Below, piece after piece: positions 10,703 to 22,470 of a stretch of 64,000 nucleotides of DNA. A program made the position numbers and the translations under genes. This DNA comes from Eucommia ulmoides (Eukaryota; Streptophyta; Magnoliopsida; Garryales; Eucommiaceae): assembly GCA_016647705.1 (NCBI GenBank), contig CM028328.1, positions 4,365,311-4,429,310 of the forward strand. The letters run 5' to 3'. The notes beneath the pieces are model-generated. The model was not told the origin of the DNA. It did no database searches and saw only the letters and a list, made by a program, of their open reading frames with translations. Numbering within the stretch: the stretch's first letter is position 1; each line of letters starts with the position of its first letter.

Positions 10703-11400
10703 ATGAAATGGTTGAAGATTATATAATTTCGTTAGATACTTGGGAGGCAAATAATTCGAAAATCATTACCTGTATTAATAATTCTATTGAACATTCAATT
10801 GGTATGCAATTGGCAAAGTATGAGTACACCAAAGAGGTCTGAGATCATCTATCAAGGCTGTACACACAGTCTAACTTTGTAAAACAATATCAATTGGAAT
10901 CTGAAATTCGAGCACTGAAGTAGAATGATATGAGTATCCAAGAATTCTACTCTGCTATGACAAATCTTTGGGATCAATTAGCTCTCACGGAATCTGCAGA
11001 ATTACGAGCATATACTCCGTACATTGCTGGTAGAGAAGAACAACATTTAGTCCAATTTTTTATGGCGTTACGTGATGATTTTGAGGGACTTCGTGGGACA
11101 ATTTTGCACCATAATCCACTTCGTTCTGTTGACTCAGTGATTAGTGAATTATTGGCTGAGGAGATACGCTTCAAGTCTCAATCAGACACAAGGGTTCTCC
11201 AATCACCCAGTCCATCTATTTTGGTAATTCCTTCTAAACCACCTCTTAATCATCAAAACAAGCCCTATTCGAGGCCTGCCTTTGATGAATGTATCTTTTG
11301 TAAGCAGAAAGGTTATTGAAAGGCTCAATGCTCTAAACTGAGTAGAACACAGCAACAGCAGCAACAGCCGTCTCCCCAGTTTGACAATCATTTTAAAAAA
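10703..11400 (+). pseudogene. Copia gag remnant
   Basis: Capsid-type sequence runs in one frame with at least two in-frame stops before the open stretch at 10930-11319. Diagnostic segments are WEANNSKIITCI, FYSAMTNLWDQL and ALRDDFEGLRGTIL, typical of Copia gag. Near its end is a zinc-knuckle remnant CIFCKQKGY followed by a stop and KAQC; the His position is Tyr and the next residue is a stop codon. Nucleic-acid binding is therefore lost. Confidence 0.82.
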
Positions 11401-11496
11401 CATCCTTACAGGCCTCCACAACCTAATACTGCAGCAACTGTACCATTATCATCAAATTCGTTTAGTTTTGGGGACCCAGCATCTTCTAATCCCACA

Positions 11497-11901
11497 ATGG
11501 AGGCCCTTACTGAACAATTTCAAAAGTTCCTTGCAGCACAGCCACATGCTATGTCCACTGCATCTTTAGTAGGTTTGTTGCCCTCTAGTTTTTCAGGTAT
11601 GTCTTCCTCCATATGGTTTTTAGATTCTGGAGCCTCTCATCATATGTCACCTGATTTGCAATCATTTGCTTCTTTAAACCCTACATCATCTGTATTTGTT
11701 ATGACTGTTGATGGTATTTTGATGCCATTAGTAGGTATTGGTTCTGTTGTCAAACCTCAGTTATCTCTTTCAAGTGTTTATCATATTCCCAACTTTGCAT
11801 TGAATCTTGTTTCTGTTGGCCAATTATGTGATTCTGGTTACTCAATTTTTTTTTCTCTTCTACCTCTTGTTATGTACAGGATCCGCTATCCTAGAAACTG
11901 A
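11497..11901 (+). pseudogene. Copia aspartic protease remnant
   Basis: Contains the aspartic protease active-site motif in WFLDSGASHHMSPD, then the conserved VYHIPNFALNLVSVGQLCDSG that follows the protease core in Copia polyproteins. The frame ends at 11901 in a stop, and integrase continues from 11980 in the same strand, so the polyprotein is broken between them. Confidence 0.85.
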
Positions 11902-11979
11902 TTAGGACAGGCCGTAGGCAGGGGAGACTATATACTAGATGAGCTACGAGTACTTGATGTTGTAGTTTCTGGTGTTGAC

Positions 11980-13077
11980 TTGTCGTCTTTTTATTTGACT
12001 TCTTTATCTTCTAATTTTTATTTATGGCATTCTCATCTTGGTCATGTTTCAGCATCTCGTTTAAAATACTTAGTATCTAAAGGATCCTTAGGAAATTTGT
12101 TAGTTTGTGATATTTCTGATTGTAGTGGTTGTAAACTTGCAAAATTCTCTGCTTTACCTTTTAATCGAAGTATTTTTTCTTCTCTTACACTATTTGATCT
12201 GATTCACACTGATGTGTGGAAACCTTCCCCGATTGCTACAAAAGGGGGGTCCAGATACTATGTTTCCTTCATTTATGATTACACTCGATATTGTTGGGTT
12301 TATCTTATGAAACGTCATTCTGAATTCTTTGATATTTTTCAAAAGTTTCGAGCTCTTGTTAAGACCCAACATTCTGCTGTTATCAAGTGCTTTAGATGTG
12401 ATTTAGGTGAGGAGTACACTTATAATCATTTCACTAACTTGCTTGCTTTAGATGGAACAATTCACCAAACCTCGTGTACTAAAACTCCCGAGCAAAATAA
12501 TGTCGCTGAAAGGAAACATAAGCACAGTGTTGAAACTATTCGTTCTCTCTTACTGTTTGCCTATGTTCCTAGTGTATTTTGGGAAAAAGCAGTACTTACT
12601 ACAGTGAACCTAATTAATAAGATCACATCCTCTCATTCTTTAGGTTTGTCTTCATTTGAAAAGTTGTATGGTCATGCTCGCAACTATTCTTTCTTAAGAG
12701 TATTTGGGTGCACTTGTTTTGTTCTTCGACCGAGAGTAGAACGTAGTAAGTTATTTTTTCGCTCTGCTATTTGTGTATTCCTAGGCTATGGTGAGAGACA
12801 AAAAGGATATCGTTACTTTGATCTAGTTGCACAAAAACTATATATGTCCCGTCATGTTGTGTTTTTTGAGCATATATCTTTTTTCTCTATTCCTTCTAGT
12901 ACACACAACTTGACAAAATCTGATCTCATTTCTATTGATCATTTCTCTGATGACACAAATAGATACCTTCTCAAAACCCATGCATTACAGATATTGACCC
13001 ATCGCATGCGTCTCAATCTCATGTTGACATTGGTAGCTCTGCAGGTATTGATACTTCTAGCGTCCCCTCCCCTCTGA
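11980..13077 (+). pseudogene. Copia integrase remnant
   Basis: GAG-pre-integrase segment LWHSHLGHVSASRLKYL with the paired CDISDCSGC cysteines, then the integrase core with HTDVW (first Asp), FRCDLGEEY (second Asp region) and QNNVAERKHKHSVE (Glu region). The C-terminal part includes FGCTCFV and FLGYGERQKGYR. One long 365-codon frame is still open, the best preserved part of this element, but it is cut off from protease and RT by stops. Confidence 0.88.
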
Positions 13078-13103
13078 CGGCCTACCAAGAATCTTCTCAG
13101 ATT

Positions 13104-14166
13104 GTGGATCATCCACCTCGCTATCCTCAGTTCATTTGTAAGTCCACTCATACACCAGATTTTGTTTACTCTTGCTATTCACATTCATTTGCTTCATTTT
13201 TAGCCTCTATTTACTGTCTCTCTGAGCCTTTATCCTATAAAGAGACAACACTTGATCCTCTTTGGCAACAGGCTATGGCTAAAGAACTCTCTACTTTATA
13301 CAAGATGGATACATGGGATTTGGTACCTTTACCTTCGGGTAAAAGTCCAATTGATTCTTGTTGGGTCTACAAAATTAAAACCAAGTCTGATGGTTCAGTT
13401 GAGCGGTACAAAGCTCGTTTGGTTGCCAAAGGATTTTCTCAGCAATATGGTATGGATTATGAGGAGACTTTTGCTCCAGTTGCAAAAATGATGACTATTC
13501 GCAATCTTATTGCTGTTGCATCTGTTCATCAATGGCATATTTCTCATATGGATGTTAAAAATACCTTCTTGAATAACGATCTTCAAGAAAACATTTACAT
13601 GACTCCGCATCCGGGTGTTGCTCATAAGTTTGGAGAAGTTTGCAAACTCAAGAAAGCTCTATACAACCTTAAACAGGCTCTTCGAGCCTGGTGAAAAGTT
13701 CTCTACCGTGATTATTTTGCTTGGTTTTCACCTAAGTAATCATGATTCCGCTCTATTTATAAAGTGTACCACTACCGGCCGTAATCTACTATCTTTATGT
13801 GTGGATGACATGATTATTACTGGCGATGATGTTGATGGGATTGCAATTTTGAAATCAGAATTATCTCGTCAGTTTGAATTGAAGGACTTGGGGGTTTTAT
13901 GCTACTTTCTGGGTATTGAAGTAACTTTTTCTCCAAAAGGCTATCTTCTATTTCAGTCTAAATATGCAGCTGACATTCTCAAGCATGCTCGTCTTACTGA
14001 TACTAGGATTGTTGATACTCTTCTAGAGATGAATGTTTGTTATTCACCTTCCAATGGTGCCCCTCTGTTAGATTCTACATTATATCGTACAATTGTTGGT
14101 AGTTTGGTCTATCTAACGATCACTCGCCTGGACATTGCCTACGCTGTTTATTTAGTCAGTCAATAA
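13104..14166 (+). pseudogene. Copia reverse transcriptase remnant, frameshifted
   Basis: The first half (13104-13694) has WVYKIKTKSDGSVERYKARLV, KGFSQQYGMDYEETFAPV and MDVKNTFLN, ending [12 protein letters not shown]. The second half resumes in another frame with [15 protein letters not shown]; the usual aromatic residue of the YVDD box is Cys here. It continues through [14 protein letters not shown] and [19 protein letters not shown] to a stop at 14166. At least one frameshift and one stop inactivate it. Confidence 0.87.
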
Positions 14167-14250
14167 TTTGTCACTTCTCCTACTACAGTTCATTGGACTG
14201 TTGTTCTTCATATCCTTCGGTATCTTCGGGGTACCCTCTTTCAGAGTCTC

Positions 14251-14754
14251 TTGTTTCCATCGACCTCGTCTTTGGAGCTACATGCCAATTCTGATGCTGA
14301 TTGGGCTAGTGATTCCACAGATCGCAAGTCTGTTACAGGTTTTTGTGTATGTTTGGATGATTATCTTATTTTATGGAAGAGTAAGAAGCAGACCGTTGTT
14401 TCTAAATCTTCCACGGAAGCTGAGTACCGTGCGATGGCATCCACTACCACCGAAATAGTTTGGTTGCAATGGTTACTTGCAGATATGGGTGTTTCTCTTT
14501 CTCATCCCACTCCCATGTATTGTGATAACAATAGTGCTATTCAGATTACTCACAATTCAATCTTTCATAAACGGACCAAGCACATCGAGATCGATTGTCA
14601 TCTCACTCGTCATCATCTTCAACATGGGACTATTACTTGGCCTTTTGTGTCATCATCCATGCAAATTGCCGACTTGTTCACCAAGTTGCATTCTATTTCG
14701 TACTTTCATTTTTTGGTTAGCAAACTCTCGATGCTACTTGCAGCAACATCGTAA
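14251..14754 (+). pseudogene. Copia RNase H remnant
   Basis: Ty1-type RNase H with SDADWASD, the conserved SKSSTEAEYRAMA, MYCDNNSAIQI and KHIEIDCHLTRHHL. It remains open to the normal end of pol near the polypurine tract. It is separated from the RT by a stop at 14164-14166. Confidence 0.88.
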
Positions 14755-14767
14755 GTTTGAGAGGGGA

Positions 14768-14977
14768 TATTAGAGTTAGCAGGGTTTATTATTATTATTT
14801 AGTAAGGGTAGAATTGTCTTTTATTTGTTTTCTAGGTTTTTCATTATATGCCTATATATGTCTCTCTTTTCTAGGTTTTTTATTGCATTTTTGTATTCTT
14901 TATTTAGAGATAATAAACCCTAGCCGTCATGTTTCTTTTCTCTCTAGATTCCTTCATATTATTAATTGATCTTCACA
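14768..14977 (+). repeat. Copia (10.4 kb element) 3' LTR
   Basis: 210 bp partner of 10434-10642, preceded by the polypurine tract GAGAGGGGA. It carries the same TA start and CTTCACA end. It is followed by TCCAT, the right half of the imperfect target duplication, after which the Helitron-like array resumes. Confidence 0.88.
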
Positions 14978-16440
14978 TCCATAACATTCAATCCACTCGA
15001 CAGTTTAGACAATGAGATAAAATGTTTGGAGGAAAAATTCCCGCTTAAAACTTTCACACTTAAATTCATTTCCAAAGCGTTTATATTTTCAGACATTCAA
15101 GTTTCATATATATTCACTTTATTAATTAATTTTTTATTATTTAAGATTTTTTTACACTTATAACTTTAAAAATCAATATAATATCTTTAGGCACGGAGAA
15201 TCCCTAATCTACTTAACACTCAATCCACTCAATTGTTTAGACGAACAAATGAAATATTTGAAGGAAATATTCTCGCTTAAAACTTTCATGCTTCTACTTC
15301 CAAAACAGTTGAATTTAATCCATTCAAGTTTCATATATACACTTTATTAATTAATATTTTATTATTTAAGATTTTTTTACATTTATAAATTTAAAAATCG
15401 ATATAGTGTCTTTAGGCATGGGGAATCGATATATTTTAACAGTCTAGATTTAATTTTAAAAGATGAGTGGTTGATATTGAAGTTGTACAATCTATCAACT
15501 TACTAACTTCAAACTTCATTATAACACTCAATGGTTTAGACGAATAGATGAAATATTTGGAGAAAAAAATTATCACTTAAAACTTTCACACTTCTACTTC
15601 CAAAGCGATTGAATTTAATTATATTTTGTGTCATTCAAGTTTCATATATGCACTTTATTAATCAATTTTTTTTTTTATTATTTAAGATTTTTTTACACTT
15701 ATAAATTTAAAAATTGATAAGCGTCTTTAGGCACGGGAATCCCTAATCTATGAATAAATCAGGACATAAAGACAGTTAACAGTCCAAATTTAATTTTGAA
15801 AAATGAATATTTGAGATTGGACTTGTGCAATCTATCAACCCACTTACTTCAAACTTTTCTATAACACTATGGTTTAAACGAAAAGATGAAATATTTGGAG
15901 GAAAAATTCCTGCTTAAAATTTTCACACTTCCACTTCCAAAATGATTGAATTTATTTATATTTTGTGTGTCATTCAAGTTTCATATATGCACTTTATTAA
16001 TTAATTTTTATTATTTATGATTTTTGTACACTTATAAATTTAAAAATCAATATAGCGTCTTTAGGTACGGAGAATCTCTAGTCAACTAATAAATCAGGAC
16101 ATAAAGACATTTTAACGATCCAAATTTAATTTTAAAAGGTGAATATTTGAGATTGAACTTGTACAATCTATCAACTCACTAATTTCAAACTTCTCTATAA
16201 CACTCGATCCATTCAATGGTTTAGATGAAAAGATGAAATATTTGGGGAAAAAAATCCGCTTAAAAAATTCATTCATCCAGTACTTTCGAAAGCGGTTGAA
16301 TTTAATTATATTTTGTACCCTTAAAGTTTTATATATATACTTTATTAATTAATTTTTATTATTTATCATTTTTTCACACTTATAGATTTAAAAATCGATA
16401 TAATGTTTTTAAGCGTGGAAAATCTCTAGTTTATAATAAA
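14978..16440 (+). mobile_element. Helitron-like tandem array, right part
   Basis: Resumes the interrupted unit (AACATTCAATCCACTCG) and continues through about four more units with a period near 320-340 bp. Each unit contains AATAAATCAGGACATAAAGAC, ATCCACTCAATGGTTTAGACG-like and GTGTCATTCAAG-like blocks. Each ends in a CTTTAGGCACGG-type hairpin remnant plus CCCTAGT/CTCTAGT or a decayed form. Unit starts are seen near 15205 (partial), 15435, 15755 and 16096. No coding capacity. Confidence 0.6.
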
Positions 16441-17480
16441 TTGAAAAATTAACTTTTTCTTTTGTTTAACTTAACAAAATATGTTTAAAATAGTAAAATT
16501 AAATCTCCCATCTAAATTTTACATGAAATGGACAAAATTGTCATGTATTTTAATTTTCATTTTATTTCGCATTTATAAAGCAGAAAGAGAGGGAGAAAAA
16601 GAATTAGGGAGAAAAAATATTAGTTTTTCCTTTTTATTACCATTAAGTATTGAATTTTAATTAAAAAATAGAAGGAAATTAAGTCATTTTGTATATTTTT
16701 TAAATGAAATGCAAGTTTCTCCATTTTCGTCAGAGTAGAAAAGGGTAATGTATAAGTTTTTAAAGTAGATAGGATTAAAAAAAAAAGTACAAGAGGGTAA
16801 AAGCAATTATTGGATGTTGAGCATTTAATTTATTAAATTGTCTATCCTAAATTAAATTAAGTATTCTTTAATTGAATTTACACTATATTTTGACACTATT
16901 TTGTTAATTTTAGTTAGTCATGGACACTTTTTACAAAACACTACACAATTGAACTTAGTTGATGTAAATCAATGATTTTAGATTGTTGTTTCGATTAACT
17001 TTGTTGAAAACAAGTGTATTACTCGTCAAATATTATTTGTTGTGAGAATAAGTAGCTATTATCTGTTGTGAGAATAAGTAACAGTTATCAAAAGATAATT
17101 GATTGTAATGTTCATTAGTGATCATCTTTAACCACTTATCTATGAGGTATTAATGGTTAATTTGAATATATGAGGGATCTGATGATCTATCCATCTTGAA
17201 AATCTAGAAATAAAGTAGATTTGAGTAACATGTATTTGAATTCTTAACTGCCAATAATTTAGCCAAATTATGTGTTGGTGAAATATGGTGAAAAATTAAT
17301 TAAATAATTAAGCAATTAATTATTTAATCAATTATTAATTGAAGAATAAAATTAAAGAAGAAAGAGTTCTAATTTCTTTGTTACAGAAATATTTCAGATA
17401 ACATTACAATACAATGAAAAGTATTACAATCTAGAATGGAAAAAATAGAAACAAAAATAGTTGATATAGAATAATAAAAC
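16441..17480. other. AT-rich stretch, no gene seen
   Basis: Low-complexity AT-rich DNA between the Helitron-like array and the second Copia element. Two short direct repeats of TGTGAGAATAAGTA(G/A)C occur near 17040-17085. No long reading frame or recognised terminal repeat. Confidence 0.55.
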
Positions 17481-17733
17481 TGTTAGAATCCGCAAGATTT
17501 TTTGGCGATATGATTTCATGTAATTTAAGGGGCTGACAGCTAGTAGATTGACAGTTAATTTGTGATTAAGATTATTGATTTTCTTTCTTTCTTTAGGCAT
17601 AATTATAGATGTTTGATAGTTGCAGTTTTTAGGAGATTTGTTTCATTTTTTAGTTCTTTTAGAGTTGTACATAAAGAGCCCTCTGTAAATATTATTTTTA
17701 ATATATATTGAAAAACATTTCTTTATACTTTTA
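17481..17733 (+). repeat. Copia (17.5 kb element) 5' LTR
   Basis: 253 bp from TGTTAGAATCC to TATACTTTTA, followed by the primer-binding site. It matches 22230-22470 plus 26582-26598 with scattered differences (about 8 percent by eye). A GTACATAAAGAGCCC region near 17668 probably holds the promoter start. Confidence 0.88.
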
Positions 17734-17805
17734 TGGTACCAGAGTAGGCTCCTCTACCTCTGCTCAAATGTCTCTCTTTTCATCTGACTTCTCGATCCGA
17801 CAAAT

Positions 17806-18790
17806 ATGAGTTTAGAGAAGACGAATGTTTCATCACCAGTTATTACCAACCATTCGGCCTCATTTGTGATTGCACAACCCTTCGGAGAAAGTTCCTCGCT
17901 GCAGATCACCAATCACAAGTTGGACGAAAAAAATTTCCTCCAATGGTCGCAGTCTATCAAGCTCATACTCAGAGAAAAAGGGAAATTCGACTACATCACC
18001 AGCGAGGCCAAGCGTCCAAATACCACGGACCCAACCTACGCCAATTGGGAACTCAACAACTCACTCGTCATGGGTTGGCTTATCAATTTGATGGAGCCAC
18101 ACATCAGTCGCACTTATTTGTTTCCCTGAACTGCCAAAGCTAAATGGGATGTGGTGAAAGAAAATTACTCAAACCTCGAGAACGCTTCACAAGTTTTTGA
18201 GATTAAAAATAGACTCAAGGCTCTCCAACAAGGTACTAGTGATATCACTGAATATTATAATTCCCTGCAAATGTTGTGGCAGGAATTAGATATGCATTAT
18301 GAGGCAGATTGAGGAGATCTTGAGGAGAACAAGAAGTTTTGGAAGCACCTTGAGAATAAGCGTTTGTACGAATTTCTAGTAGGCCTCAACAAGGATTTAG
18401 ACAAAGTACGTGGCCAGATTCTTGGTCAACGGCCGTTGCCATCAATCAGAGAAGCCTTTGCAGAAGTCCGGTGTGAAGCTAGCAGGCGGAGGGTGATGCT
18501 TGGGAAAGAAAATAACCAAACAGTCCTACCTATTAGCGATTGACCAGTAGAAATTGACCAAACAACATTACCTATTGCTCTTATTGCTTGAAATTTTGCC
18601 AACAGATCTGGTGATCAAAAATCAAGTCAAAGACCACGCTGCTTACACTGTAACAAGCTTGGTCATACACGAGAACGCTGTTAGGATCTCCATGGTAAAC
18701 TTGCAGACATAAAACCTCGAAAACAGGGTCAAGGAAGAGCTCTTCAAGCTACAACTGAGGAGAAAAGTGAGGGGACCAACAGTAATGAAT
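17806..18790 (+). pseudogene. Copia gag remnant
   Basis: Starts at the ATG at 17806 and reads through KLDEKNFLQWSQSIKLILREKG and GWLINLMEPHISRTYLF before the first stop. The same frame goes on with stops after KAKWDVVKENYSNLENA, MLWQELDMHYEAD and others. The zinc knuckle CLHCNKLGHTRERC is intact in its CX2CX4HX4C spacing and is followed at once by a stop. This is the nucleocapsid part of a UBN2/gag-type Copia capsid. Confidence 0.85.
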
Positions 18791-18934
18791 CAACCGATGT
18801 TTTTTTTAAACAAATGACAGCTTGAACAATTGCTAAATCAACTCAATCAACAATCTGTGATGACCCCTAAACTTGCCACTAGTAATTCTGCTCATCTAGG
18901 TACTGCTTTCCATATACAAAAGAAAAATCCTTAG

Positions 18935-20120
18935 GTGTTTGATTCTGGTGCGTCTGACCACATGACATGTAATTCGTCGTTGTTTTACTCTTATATGCCT
19001 TGTCATGGGAATGTAAGAGTTAAAATAGCAGATGGAACTTTCACTTCGGTTGCTGGAAAAGGTTTTATATGTCTGTCGAAAAATTTTGTTCTGCATTCCA
19101 TGTTATATGTTCCCAATTTAGCCTGCAATCTTGTGTCAATCAATAAATTGACTCAAGACCTTAATTGCACTGCTAATTTGTCTAATGATGTGTGTCTAAT
19201 ACAGGGACAGGGGTCAGAGAAGATGATTGGCATTGCTAGAGAGAAATGTGGACTCTACTACTTTGAGAATGACGAATGCAAAGATAAAGAAACCACAATG
19301 GCTGAAATTGCTCTACCATCTATCTCAAATAAAGATGTATTGTTGTGGCACTATAGGTTAGGTCACCTCAATTTTCATTATCTCAAATGCTTGTTTCCTG
19401 GGTTATTTATCAATAAAGATCCAAAAAAAATTCATTGTGAGATATGCCAACTTGCTAAACACACACGAGCATCTTTTCCAGCTAAACCCTACAGCGAGTC
19501 TAGTCCATTTTTCCTAGTTCATAGTGATGTCTGGGGACCATCTCGCATTCACAATGTCATGGGTACAAGATGGTTCATTACATTCATTGATGATCATACA
19601 AGAGTGTGTTGGGTTTATCTTTTCAAAGAGAAGTCTGAAGTTGAGAAAATCTTTCAAATTTTTCATGTTATGGTAAAAATCCAGTTTCAAACCACAATCA
19701 AAGTTTTGAGAACTGATAATGGAACCAAATATTTCAAAATACTCTTAGGATTCACCAAAGTTCATGTACTGATACCCCACAACAAAATAGGGTAGCAGAA
19801 AGGAAAAATCAACATTTACTTGAAGTTTCCAGAGCCCTAATGCTTACCATGTCGATTCCAAAGTATCTTTGGGGGGAAGCTATTCTTACTACTTGTCATC
19901 TCATAAATCGTATGCCATCAAAAGTCCTCAATTTCAAAACACCCATGTATGTCCTTATACACATTTACCTTTTGTTTTGTTGTCCCTCATCTATCCCTCT
20001 AAAGACCTTTGGGTACACTGTGTTTGTCCATGACCACCGAAAAAATAAATCAAAACTTGATCCAAAATCCATCAAGTTTGTTTTCATTGGGTATTCGTCT
20101 ACACAGAAAGGGTATTAGTA
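18935..20120 (+). pseudogene. Copia protease and integrase remnant
   Basis: Protease motif VFDSGASDHMTCNSS with LYVPNLACNLVSINKL. Then pre-integrase LWHYRLGHLNFHYLKCLF and CEICQLAKHTRASF. The integrase core has HSDVWGPSRI and LRTDNGTKYF. After a frameshift near 19790 it continues with RVAERKN and SRALMLTMSIPKYLWGEAIL, ending with KFVFIGYSSTQKGY. Frame changes near 19790 and 20118 disable it. Confidence 0.87.
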
Positions 20121-20689
20121 TTACTCTCCCACTCTCCATCGAATGTTCGTGTCAATGGATGTCACATTTTTTGAAAACCAATAATTCTTTCCCAAATCCT
20201 CGCTTCAGGGGAAGATTCAAGGTGAAACAGAGTCTTGGGAAGAGTTCGAGCCTGAAGTGTCCAATTTTTTACCACTACCCATTCTTTTGCCCACCTCAGT
20301 CGAACCTACAGAACCTGGTGTACCGCTTCCTTTACCCACTCCAACTGAACTCACCGAACCTGTTGTGCCACAGAAAGGCCGGTGGAAAGAGATTGTTTAT
20401 TCACGCAAGAAGCATTCTCATAGTATTGACAATCCTGACGCTCAGCAATGCCAAGAATCTGAACCAATTCTTGCTTCTGTTGGAAGTCCTGAGACCAATA
20501 ATCACATTGAGGATGAAAAAGTTGAACCTGCTAAGTCAGTGTGCACCAAGTATAGAGGACCTTCATGTTCCTATTGTTATTAGGAAGGGTGTAAGAGCAT
20601 GTACCCAACACCCAATCTCCAAATTTGTTTCATATAATAAATTATCTCCAAATTTTTCTTTCTTTACCACTGCTCTAACAGGTATTGAA

Positions 20690-21630
20690 ATATCGAGAAA
20701 CATTGAAGAAGCTCTTGCAGATCCAAAATGGAAGGAGGTTGTTCTAGAAGAAAAAAAAAAGCTTTAGAAAGAAATCATACATGGGAGGCTATAAAGCTGC
20801 CAAGAGGGAAAACTACAGTTGGTTGCAAATGGGTGTTCACAGTCAAATTTAATGCAGATGGTAGTGTTAGCAAATACAAAGCAAAACTGGTTGCTAAAGG
20901 CTTCACTCAAACATATGGGATAGACTATAAGGAGACATTTGCACCAGTTGCCAATATCAACTCAATCAGAGTTCTTCTGTCGCTGGCAGCAAATCTTGAT
21001 TGGCCACTCCAATAACTAGATGTAAAAAATGCATTCCTGAATAGAGACCTGCATGAAGAAATGTATATGGATCTACCACCAGGGTTCAGACAAAAAGAAA
21101 ACTTGGTTTGCAAGTTGAAAAAATCTCTTTATGGCTTAAAACAGTCTCCAAGAGAACGGTTTGAGAGATTTACTCAAGCTGTGAAGAAGTAGGGTTTCCA
21201 ACAATCACAGGCAGATCATACCCTTTTCTTCAATCATTCCAAGAGTGAAAAAAAGACTATTTTGATAGTGTATGTGGATGATATTATTGTCACATGAGAT
21301 AACTACAGTGAACTGGAACAGTTACAAGGATACTTGGCAAGAGAATTTAAACTAAAAGATCTGGGCACTCTCAAGTATTTCTTTGGAATAGAAGTCGCCA
21401 GAAGCAGTGCTGGTATAGTAGTTTCTCAAAGAAAATATATCCTGGATCTTCTCCGTGACACAGGAATTATGGGATGTAAACCAGCTGAGACACCTATGGA
21501 GCCCAATGTAAAGCTTGGACTTGAAGGTGGCAAAAAGGTGAAGAAAGAGCAGTACCAAAGACTAGTAGGCAAGCTAACTTATCTGGCACACACCCGTCTA
21601 GACATTGCCTTCGTTGTAAGTGTAGTAAGT
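20690..21630 (+). pseudogene. Copia reverse transcriptase remnant
   Basis: Shows [60 protein letters not shown] and [14 protein letters not shown]. The catalytic box VYVDDIIVT is intact but is followed immediately by a stop. It continues with LKDLGTLKYFFGIEVARS and LVGKLTYLAHTRLDIAFVV. Stops near 21013, 21189, 21296 and 21631 interrupt it. Confidence 0.88.
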
Positions 21631-21739
21631 TAGTTTATGCACTCACCAAATGAGAGACATCTTGAGGCAGTCAACATGATACTAAGGTATTTAAAAAATA
21701 CTCCTGGGATAGCGCTATTCTTCAAGAAATGAGACAATA

Positions 21740-22230
21740 GGATGGTGGAAGTGTACATAGACGCTGACTGGGCAGGTTCCTCTGTGGATAGAAGATCAAC
21801 TTCTAGGTATTGTACCTATGTTTGGGGAAATCTAGTAACTTTGAGAAGTAAAAAACAACTTGTAGTAGCTAGGAGTAGTGTGGAAACTGATTCGAGCCTT
21901 AACTCATGGAATATGTGAAGGGGTGTGGCTCAAAAGACTACTGAGAGAACTAAAGATCTCAAGTAACGATCCAATAAAGCTTTATTGTGACAATAAGGCT
22001 GCGGTTAGTATCGCTGACAATCTAGTTCATCATGATAGGACAAAACATGTGGAAGTAGATCGTCATTTTATCAAAGAGAAGATTGATGATGGGAGTATTT
22101 GCATGACATACATTCCAACCAAAGAACAAATAACTGATGTCTTGACAAAGAGTCTTCACAATCCGAACTTTGAAGATATGGTAAACAAGCTAGGAATGAC
22201 AAACGTTTACATTCCAGCTGGAGGGGGAGT
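21740..22230 (+). pseudogene. Copia RNase H remnant
   Basis: Begins with VEVYIDADWAGSSVDRRSTS. The central active-site segment is damaged (VVARSSVETDSS in place of the normal Glu-rich motif) with a frame change near 21890. It continues with IKLYCDNKAAVSIADN, KHVEVDRHFIKEKI and the conserved tail EQITDVLTKSL, then reaches the polypurine tract. Confidence 0.85.
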
Positions 22231-22470
22231 GTTAGAATCCTCAAGATTTTTTGGTGACGTGATTTCATGTAATTTAAGGGGCTGACAGCTAGTAGAGTGA
22301 CAACTAATTTGTGATTATGATTATTGATTTTATTTCTTTCTTTAGGCAAAATTATAGCTGATTGATAGTTGCAATTTTTAGGAGATTTATTTCATTTTTT
22401 AGTTCTTTCAGAGTTGTATATAAAGAGCCCTATGTAAATATTATTTTTAATACATATTGAAGAACATTTA
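22230..22470 (+). repeat. Copia (17.5 kb element) 3' LTR, main part
   Basis: TGTTAGAATCCTCAAG onward matches the 5' LTR up to GAAGAACATTTA, where TGTTGGCCCAG of the nested element starts. The missing 3' end is found at 26582-26598 (TTTTTTATACTTCTA). Confidence 0.88.

Larger units (their letters stand above)
10434..14977 (+). mobile_element. Decayed Copia LTR retrotransposon in the Helitron-like array
   Basis: Full-length structure: 5' LTR 10434-10642, a primer-binding site TGGTATCAAGAG (10643-10654, initiator-methionine tRNA type), gag, protease, integrase, reverse transcriptase, RNase H, polypurine tract GAGAGGGGA (about 14759-14767) and 3' LTR 14768-14977. Domain order PR-INT-RT-RH is Copia (Ty1) type. 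Target duplication is TCTAT (10429-10433) versus TCCAT (14978-14982), 4 of 5 matching. The LTRs differ at roughly one base in ten by eye, and every coding region is broken, so the insertion is old. Unusually, both LTRs start TA rather than TG. Confidence 0.9.
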
